The position numbers and the translations under genes are program-made. A DNA stretch of 11,140 nucleotides from Candidatus Nanohalarchaeota archaeon (GTDB lineage: Archaea; EX4484-52; B79-G9): positions 1 to 11,140 of the forward strand of contig DAOVYR010000016.1 in assembly GCA_030635525.1 (NCBI GenBank). Reading direction: 5' to 3'. Positions 6,016 through 11,140 of this stretch are shown one piece after another. Position 1 is the stretch's first letter. Each line of letters begins with the position of its first letter. The notes beneath the pieces were generated by a model. That model saw nothing but the letters and a program-made list of their open reading frames with translations, made no database searches and was not told the origin of the DNA.

Positions 6016-6124
6016 TTTCTCACGAACAACACAGAAAATGTTAGGAAATACGTCAATTGCATTAAATTTCCGCAGATTTTATCAGGCATACACTTTAGAT
6101 ACGATAAAAAACCCTGAAAAGACA

Positions 6125-6132
6125 TATAAATA
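6125..6132 (+). promoter_or_regulatory. Possible TATA box for the CNNM gene
   Basis: TATAAATA lies 65 bases before the start codon, placing transcription start near 6152 and leaving a leader of about 45 nt. The surroundings are AT-rich, so other positions cannot be excluded. Confidence 0.3.
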
Positions 6133-6197
6133 ATCAAACACAAAAATAAACATACAAACAAATAATCCAATATCACGATAACTACCGTGTACAAATT

Positions 6198-7469
6198 ATG
6201 GACACAGAAATCATCATTCTGACAATACTCATCATACTTTCAGGTACATTCTCCGGCATAGAAACAGCTATCTTCTCACTCAGCGACATCAAAGTAAGAA
6301 ACCTCGTAAAGCAGGGTAAAAAAGGCGCAAAAACACTAAAAAAACTAAAAGAAAACCCCCACAAGCTACTCATAACAATACTGGTCGGGAACAACCTTGT
6401 CAATGTAGGTGCATCCGCACTCGCAACAGTGACAGTCACAAAATACCTCGGATCATCCTCCGTAGGTATGAGTCTCGGGATAGCCACAGGCGTAATGACA
6501 TTCATCCTCCTGGTTTTTGGAGAAATAACCCCTAAAGCTTATGCGCACCAGAACGCGGAAAAAATATCACTGTTCTTTGCAAAGCCAATCAACATCCTGA
6601 CCAAGTTTCAGTCACCCGCTATCTGGTTTCTTGAGAAAATAACGGGCTTCATAATAAGAATAATCGGCGGCGAACAGCATAAAGGAAAAATAACCGCTGA
6701 CGAACTCAGGACAACAATATCCGTAGGTGCGGAAGAAGGCATCATAAAAAAAGACGAGGAAGAAATGATACACAAAGTATTTGACTTCGGCAGTACCTCA
6801 GTGAGAGAGATCATGATACCAAGAACAGACATGTTCTGCCTCAAAGCAGACACAAAGATAAAAGACGTCCTTAAAGTCATTCCTGAAAACAGGTACACAA
6901 GAATACCTGTATACAAGGATTATCCTGACAACATAATCGGCATACTCTATGTAAAAGACATAATAAAACATATTGGAAAAAAAGATGAGACACATATCGA
7001 AAAAATACTGCGCCCCACATTCATAGTGCCTGAAACCAAAAACCTGAACCTGCTATTGAAAGAATTCAGAAAAAAAAGGACGCATATGGCAATCGTTGTC
7101 GACGAATCCGGAGGCATAGCAGGCCTTGTAACCCTTGAAGACATCCTCGAAGAGATAGTCGGTGAAATTTACGACGAAACCGATGCAAGAGAGACACTCA
7201 TCAAACCCACAAAAGACAAAAGCTTTGAAGTCGAGGGAAAAACAGAAATAGACGAGATAAACAAAATCCTGAAACTTGAACTGCACGAAGAGCATTACAA
7301 CACAATTGCAGGCTATATAATCCACAAGCTCGGAAGAATCCCAAAAAAAGGCGAAAAACTCAGGCTGGACAAGATGAACATCACAATCCTCGACGCTGAC
7401 GATCAGAAAATAAACAAACTGGAAATAAAACTCACTGAAACAACCACAGACAACGGTGGAATCAATTAA
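6198..7469 (+). CDS. CNNM/CorC-family membrane protein with CBS pair
   Basis: The 423-aa product has the full CNNM layout. A DUF21/CNNM membrane domain covers about 1-160, with hydrophobic segments near 4-24, 56-80 and 88-110, the family-typical SGTFSGIETA (15-24) and GEITPK (108-113). A CBS pair covers about 205-325 (REIMIPRTDM, RIPVY, VDESGGIAGLVTLEDILEEIVGEI). A CorC/HlyC C-terminal domain covers about 340-412. Relatives move or regulate Mg2+, probably as efflux systems, with the CBS pair sensing Mg-ATP; some are mislabelled haemolysins. No ribosome site is seen, but the start gives a normal N-terminus beginning directly with the first membrane helix. The stop overlaps the next gene by 14 bases, implying translational coupling. 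The exact ion cannot be read from sequence. Confidence 0.92.
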   Translation: MDTEIIILTILIILSGTFSGIETAIFSLSDIKVRNLVKQGKKGAKTLKKLKENPHKLLITILVGNNLVNVGASALATVTVTKYLGSSSVGMSLGIATGVMTFILLVFGEITPKAYAHQNAEKISLFFAKPINILTKFQSPAIWFLEKITGFIIRIIGGEQHKGKITADELRTTISVGAEEGIIKKDEEEMIHKVFDFGSTSVREIMIPRTDMFCLKADTKIKDVLKVIPENRYTRIPVYKDYPDNIIGILYVKDIIKHIGKKDETHIEKILRPTFIVPETKNLNLLLKEFRKKRTHMAIVVDESGGIAGLVTLEDILEEIVGEIYDETDARETLIKPTKDKSFEVEGKTEIDEINKILKLELHEEHYNTIAGYIIHKLGRIPKKGEKLRLDKMNITILDADDQKINKLEIKLTETTTDNGGIN

Positions 7470-8988
7470 AAGAAAAACTGGCGTATCTAAGCTAAAAATA
7501 CCGATATTATCACTCATTCTCTTTACAATACTGGCAATTCTGATACTCACATCAACAGAAACAAACAACACTACTCCCAAAATCACACGCAAAGCCGCAG
7601 TAGCAGGCACATTCTATCCTGCATCAAAAACCAGCCTGGAAAACACAATCAATACATACTACAAAAACGCAAAAGACAGCACTCCTAAAGAGGTACATGC
7701 GATAATCGCACCTCATGCAGGATACACCTATTCCGGACAGGCTGCAGCTTTTGCATACAAAAACATACAAGGCAAAGAAACAATACTCCTGCTCGCTCCA
7801 AGCCACCACATCTACTTTCGCGGCGCATCAATCGCAAATGTTACTCACTACAAGACCCCGCTCGGCGAAATAAAACTATCAGAAAAAACAGACAGCATAC
7901 GAGAAGACCTAGACAAAGCAGATCTCCTGTACACAGAAAAAGACCCGCACAAAAAAGAGCACGCAATCGAGGTACAGTTGCCGTTCCTGCAGATTAGCAT
8001 CACAGATTTTGAGATAATACCGATACTGATAGGCAGCGCCACAGACTACACAGACATAAAAAGGATAGCAGACATATTGAAAAAATACACAGACGAAAGC
8101 ACACTGATTATTGCAAGCTCAGACTTCACCCACTACGGCCCGCGCTACAGCTACACACCATTCACAGAAAACAAAGAAGAGAACATAAAAAATCTGGACT
8201 ATGGCGCTCTGGAGTACATAGAAAAAAAAGACCCTGAAAGCTTCCACAACTACATCCAAAAAACCGGCGCAACAATTTGCGGCAGCAAGCCCATAACCAT
8301 ACTCCTTGAGATGATTCAGGAAAACGAATTAAAAGGCAAACTCACGCACTACGATACATCCGGCCGCATCACAGGCGACTACACAAACTCAGTAAGCTAC
8401 ATATCCTACATTTTCTACAAAGATGACACCCTAAACAAAGAAGAACAAAAATACCTCACAACGCTTGCAAGAAACACACTTGAATCATACCTGAAAGACA
8501 AAAAAACACCGGAAATTAACAAAGATGTGCTATCTGAAAAACTAACACAAAAAAGCGGCTGTTTCGTAACTCTAACAAAAGACAGCCAGCTAAGAGGATG
8601 CATCGGTCACATATTCCCGCAAAAACCCCTCTACCAATGCGTAATTGACAATAGCATCAGTGCAGCAGTACGCGACTCCCGCTTCAGCCCGACCACATAC
8701 GACGAACTTGACGACATTCATATCGAAGTATCTGTATTGTCTGCACCTCAGTCACTTGAATTCACATCACCAGACGAACTTCTCGACAAATTGACACCTC
8801 TTGAAGACGGAGTTGTCATCAGCTACGGTTTTCACAAGTCCACCTACCTTCCCCAGGTCTGGGAGCAACTGCCGGATAAAGTTGAATTCCTGACAAGCCT
8901 CTGCAAAAAAGGCGGCGCACCAGGCGACTGCTGGAAAAAAGAGAATGTAAAGATAGAGACATATCAGGCGCAGATATTCTGGGAATGA
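7456..8988 (+). CDS. Membrane-anchored MEMO-AMMECR1 fusion protein
   Basis: The 510-aa product joins two families usually called AmmeMemoRadiSam proteins B and A. After a basic N-terminus, residues about 14-32 form one hydrophobic helix, predicted to place the rest outside the cytoplasm. The MEMO domain (about 44-322) keeps the metal-site-like residues: H87 in APHAGY, H117/H118 in APSHH, D223 and H226 in SSDFTHYG, and C275 in TICGSKP. The AMMECR1 domain (about 325-510) shows LRGCIGH (379-385) and VRDSRFSP (405-412). MEMO resembles non-haem iron dioxygenases, but its reaction is unsettled, as is that of AMMECR1. The GTG start overlaps the CNNM gene by 14 bases and no nearby ATG exists. No radical SAM partner gene is in view. 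Family identity is firm; start and topology are inferred. Confidence 0.92.
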   Translation: MESIKRKTGVSKLKIPILSLILFTILAILILTSTETNNTTPKITRKAAVAGTFYPASKTSLENTINTYYKNAKDSTPKEVHAIIAPHAGYTYSGQAAAFAYKNIQGKETILLLAPSHHIYFRGASIANVTHYKTPLGEIKLSEKTDSIREDLDKADLLYTEKDPHKKEHAIEVQLPFLQISITDFEIIPILIGSATDYTDIKRIADILKKYTDESTLIIASSDFTHYGPRYSYTPFTENKEENIKNLDYGALEYIEKKDPESFHNYIQKTGATICGSKPITILLEMIQENELKGKLTHYDTSGRITGDYTNSVSYISYIFYKDDTLNKEEQKYLTTLARNTLESYLKDKKTPEINKDVLSEKLTQKSGCFVTLTKDSQLRGCIGHIFPQKPLYQCVIDNSISAAVRDSRFSPTTYDELDDIHIEVSVLSAPQSLEFTSPDELLDKLTPLEDGVVISYGFHKSTYLPQVWEQLPDKVEFLTSLCKKGGAPGDCWKKENVKIETYQAQIFWE

Positions 8989-9068
8989 ACACAAGCCTGT
9001 TGTCAACAACCGCCGATCAATAGACAGGCTGCATTTACGGTTGCATTGCCACGCTATCATGCAACCGG

Positions 9069-9111
9069 AAAGCTTGGAAATTGACAAAATACACTGTAAT
9101 TTCCATGATGC
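9069..9111 (+). repeat. Diverged repeat, copy 1
   Basis: AAAGCTTGGAA (9069-9079) and TTCCATGATGC (9101-9111) flank a 21-base spacer. Both 11-mers recur exactly at 9209-9237 with a shorter spacer. The arms pair, so each copy is also a stem-loop. Confidence 0.55.
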
Positions 9112-9172
9112 CCTGCATGCCCCACACATATCACCAAAGGTTGTTGATCACGCAAAGATTCCGCATACTGCT

Positions 9173-9192
9173 ATACTCAATTTATTGAGTAT
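9173..9192. promoter_or_regulatory. 20-bp palindrome I
   Basis: ATACTCAAT and ATTGAGTAT are perfect 9-bp complements around TT. The two-base centre suits a dimeric protein-binding site better than an RNA hairpin. It lies about 130 bases before the ABC promoter. Confidence 0.5.
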
Positions 9193-9211
9193 TTTGAGCA
9201 TTTGCTCAAAA
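9192..9211. promoter_or_regulatory. 20-bp palindrome II
   Basis: TTTTGAGCA and TGCTCAAAA are perfect 9-bp complements, also around TT. It abuts palindrome I and shares its TTGAG/CTCAA half-sites, giving four half-sites within 34 bases. This looks like a tandem operator; the regulator is unknown. Confidence 0.5.
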
Positions 9212-9237
9212 GCTTGGAACGCCAGTTCCATGATGCA
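9209..9237 (+). repeat. Diverged repeat, copy 2
   Basis: This copy has the same 11-base ends as copy 1 (9069-9111) but only 7 bases between them, forming the TGGAAC/GTTCCA hairpin at 9215-9230. In one frame each, both copies read SLE...FHDA, hinting at a duplicated coding fragment. Confidence 0.55.
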
Positions 9238-9322
9238 GGAATACGACTTGTCGGATTCATAGCACTCAACAGATCAGCGAAATCTTTAGCGTTTTTAAGT
9301 TGCGTGATACAAAGATATAACC

Positions 9323-9330
9323 TATATATA
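9323..9330 (+). promoter_or_regulatory. TATA box of the ABC cassette
   Basis: TATATATA is centred about 26 bases before the ATG at 9353, the usual archaeal distance between TATA box and transcription start. This predicts a leaderless message starting at that codon and argues against the in-frame ATG at 9335. Confidence 0.55.
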
Positions 9331-9352
9331 ACACATGCGACCAAATGAATAT

Positions 9353-10300
9353 ATGGATTCCGACAACAGTCTTCTTGAGTTGTACAGTGTTTCAAAGACA
9401 TTGTCACATAAAAGGATTATCAGAAGTGCATCGTTTGCAGTCAATAAAGGAGATTTCTTCGGTTTGATAGGCCCAAACGGCGCAGGAAAATCATCACTTC
9501 TTAACATTATTGTGACCCTCGCAAAAAAGACAAGTGGAACAATTTACTTTAAAGGGCGCGACACCACCAAAAAAACTAACAGTTACCGTAAAAGCATAGG
9601 ATATGCACCGCAACACACCTGTTTTTATAAAGAGCTTACAGTGCTTGAAAATATGAATAATTTCGCCATGATGTATGATTGCAAGAAAAATAAGAGCAGG
9701 CACACGATTAATGAGTTGTTATCTCTTGTCGACCTTAAAGAATCAAAGAACATTCTTGCCAAAGATCTTTCAGGAGGCATGCAAAGGCGCCTTAATATCG
9801 CATGTTCTCTCATTCATAACCCAGAATTGGTAATCCTGGATGAACCTGCCGCAAACCTGGACCACCATCAACGGGAAGAGATATGGAAGCTGCTGACATC
9901 AATAAACCAGCGCGGGGTTACAATAATAATTTCATCTCACCTGCTCCATGACATGAACCGGCTGTGCAACAGGGTTGCTTTCATGTTTAAAGGTTCTGTC
10001 CTTTTTACTGGTACCCCGCAGGAACTTCAGGACAAATTTAAGCGCAATGTGATTGTTCACCTTAGCACTGTTCCGGGGAATTACGGAATGATAATATCAG
10101 CACTCAGGCCAGCACTGATCATAAATAGTCATGATGTAAAGGACAATATCCTGACAATGAACATAACCAACACAAATTATGCAATCCACCAGATGGTACA
10201 TATACTGGATGAACTGGGGGAATATATCGCGGACATAGAGGTTGAAAAGCCATCCCTGGATGATACGTTTGAAGAAATTATAAGGCGGTTTGGGCAATGA
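9353..10300 (+). CDS. ABC transporter ATP-binding protein
   Basis: This is the cytosolic ATPase of an ABC-2 type exporter. The 315-aa product shows every nucleotide-binding element in order: Walker A GPNGAGKSS (40-48), Q-loop glutamine (87), signature LSGGMQRR (139-146), Walker B LVILDEP (159-165) with catalytic Glu164, D-loop NLD (168-170) and switch histidine (196). The C-terminal 80 or so residues are a variable accessory region ending SLDDTFEEIIRR, common in DrrA/CcmA-like ATPases. The next gene, a permease, overlaps by ATGA, so the two form a transporter. An in-frame ATG at 9335 would add six residues, but the TATA position and the MDSDNSLLELYSVSK N-terminus favour 9353. Substrate (drug, lipid or polymer) cannot be told. 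Codon choice is richer in T-ending triplets than in the chaperone genes. Confidence 0.93.
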   Translation: MDSDNSLLELYSVSKTLSHKRIIRSASFAVNKGDFFGLIGPNGAGKSSLLNIIVTLAKKTSGTIYFKGRDTTKKTNSYRKSIGYAPQHTCFYKELTVLENMNNFAMMYDCKKNKSRHTINELLSLVDLKESKNILAKDLSGGMQRRLNIACSLIHNPELVILDEPAANLDHHQREEIWKLLTSINQRGVTIIISSHLLHDMNRLCNRVAFMFKGSVLFTGTPQELQDKFKRNVIVHLSTVPGNYGMIISALRPALIINSHDVKDNILTMNITNTNYAIHQMVHILDELGEYIADIEVEKPSLDDTFEEIIRRFGQ

Positions 10301-11140
10301 TTTCTAAATTATATTACATTGTCATGAAGAATATGCTAGTGTTACTCCGTTCAAAAGGATTCGTAGTTGGCGTAGTGCTTGCACCTCTTGTTATAACAGC
10401 AATCATGGGATCTGTTTTCTCTTCTGATGATATGAGTTCAATAAATATAGGGGTTGTAGATGACTCTTTTGACAAGGTCTCCCGGGATTTGCTTTTGGAT
10501 ATTGATGAGTCAAAGTGCAGATTTAAGAGTTTCAATACAATAGATGATTGTATTGATTCGATTCTCAGATTAGATACGCATGCCTGCATCTTGTTTGACG
10601 AGACTTTCAGCACGGGAGCAGAAAAGAAAAATACAATATACGTGTATGCGGACCATTCGAGGATTAATCTTGTATGGGGCGTTATTGATGCAGCCACGGA
10701 ATCCTTGGGTGATAGTTCATATAATGAGAGTATAAATCTTATTGACAGGCTGCTTGAGCAGATTGATGGCTATGAAGAAAAAATTGACAGGAATTCAGAT
10801 AAAATCAGTCTTATAGTGAGTGATGTTGGAAATCTGGAATCAAGGCTTTCAAATTCATCTGAAAAACTGGATGACTTGAATCTTGAAGATAACAATAGTA
10901 TTTCTGATGCTATACATTCTCTTTCAGATGATATTGATTCTTTCAGGGACAAGATTCATTCCCTGTCAGCACAACAGGATTCAAATAGTGAGATAGCCCG
11001 GAATTTTTCCGTGCTGATAAGTGAAAACAAAAACAAGCTTGCTGAATTCGAATCGAAGTTCAAAAGTACAAGAGATGATATGGTAGGGGAAAGAAGTGAC
11101 TGTATTGAGTTGAGGTCTTATACACTCCAGAAGTATGCGC
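10297..11140 (+). CDS. ABC-2 type permease, 5' part of gene
   Basis: The frame opens with the ATG of an ATGA overlap with the ATPase gene and stays open to the window edge, giving 281 residues without a stop. A short basic N-terminus is followed by a membrane helix at about 19-38 (LRSKGFVVGVVLAPLVITAI is 17-36), as in ABC2 permeases with a large domain after helix 1. That domain begins with a strand-rich part (INIGVVDDSF, CILFDE, IYVYADHS). From about residue 150 it becomes long, Ser/Asp/Glu-rich helices with heptad spacing, probably an extracytoplasmic coiled coil reminiscent of YhgE/Pip-type proteins. The remaining membrane helices should lie beyond the window. It partners the upstream ATPase. 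Many codons end in T (GAT, AGT, CTT, ATT), unlike the upstream gene clusters. Confidence 0.85.
   Translation, partial: MISKLYYIVMKNMLVLLRSKGFVVGVVLAPLVITAIMGSVFSSDDMSSINIGVVDDSFDKVSRDLLLDIDESKCRFKSFNTIDDCIDSILRLDTHACILFDETFSTGAEKKNTIYVYADHSRINLVWGVIDAATESLGDSSYNESINLIDRLLEQIDGYEEKIDRNSDKISLIVSDVGNLESRLSNSSEKLDDLNLEDNNSISDAIHSLSDDIDSFRDKIHSLSAQQDSNSEIARNFSVLISENKNKLAEFESKFKSTRDDMVGERSDCIELRSYTLQKYA

Larger units (their letters stand above)
5844..6197. other. AT-rich divergent intergenic region
   Basis: This region of about 354 bases separates the leftward S6e gene from the rightward CNNM gene. It holds the S6e promoter, a candidate TATA box for the CNNM gene, a perfect hairpin at 5999-6015 and a weaker inverted repeat GGAAAT/ATTTCC (6044-6071). 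A minus-strand frame (5934-6194) could encode a hydrophobic 86-aa product, but it has no ribosome site, no family resemblance and ends inside the S6e promoter. Confidence 0.6.
8989..9352. other. Non-coding region with an array of inverted repeats
   Basis: About 364 bases separate the MEMO gene from the ABC cassette. Successive inverted repeats are AGCCTGT/ACAGGCT (8994-9030), CGGTTGCAT/ATGCAACCG (9038-9067), TGGAAATT/AATTTCCA (9075-9105), two palindromes (9173-9211) and TGGAAC/GTTCCA (9215-9230). Weak open frames exist (for example an ATG at 9059 giving 67 residues) but show no family resemblance or ribosome site. The region could be a decayed gene or mobile fragment, or a regulatory segment. 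Confidence 0.5.

Noticed and set aside
5934..6194. Minus-strand 86-aa hydrophobic frame
   Set aside because: The sequence is AT-rich, where hydrophobic codons are expected. There is no ribosome site or recognised family, and the frame ends inside the S6e TATA element.
9041..9262. Plus-strand frame in the repeat region (TTG 9041 or ATG 9059)
   Set aside because: There is no ribosome site or family match, and it runs through several inverted repeats. It is kept only as a possible gene remnant in the findings.
8989..9352. CRISPR array or insertion sequence
   Set aside because: There are only two diverged repeat copies with unequal inner spacers, and no terminal inverted repeats with target duplication or transposase motif were seen.

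Overview
The window is most likely a stretch of archaeal chromosome. The strongest evidence is a complete gene for ribosomal protein S6e, which is found in archaea and eukaryotes but not in bacteria. Archaeal-style TATA boxes and GAGGTG-type ribosome binding sites agree with this. The gene set and A-rich coding strands would suit an uncultivated DPANN-type or euryarchaeal lineage, but nothing seen here fixes the lineage.

Positions 1-4107 are a Hsp70 chaperone cluster: the C-terminal part of grpE, a full dnaK, an unrecognised small membrane protein, and a full type I dnaJ. The DnaK carries the roughly 23-residue nucleotide-binding-domain insert typical of Gram-negative bacterial Hsp70s, which points to lateral transfer. 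Positions 4108-5290 probably extend the stress-protein theme. A non-coding stretch packed with short hairpins precedes a 93-aa orphan gene. Next comes a 187-aa protein with an N-terminal zinc ribbon and what looks like a C-terminal HSP20/alpha-crystallin-like domain. The motif TTTGATAAG occurs upstream of dnaK and twice in that hairpin region.

Positions 5291-6197 hold a possible 37-aa ORF, the S6e gene on the minus strand with its TATA box, and an AT-rich divergent intergenic region. Positions 6198-8988 are an overlapping two-gene unit: a CNNM/CorC-type membrane protein with a CBS pair, followed by a membrane-anchored fusion of MEMO and AMMECR1 domains.

Positions 8989-9352 are a non-coding region with a dense series of inverted repeats, two of them back-to-back 20-bp palindromes. 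It leads into an ABC-2 type exporter cassette: an ATPase, probably leaderless and starting at 9353, overlapped by ATGA with a permease that runs off the window. The permease in particular is rich in T-ending codons, unlike the chaperone genes, so the cassette may have a different history.
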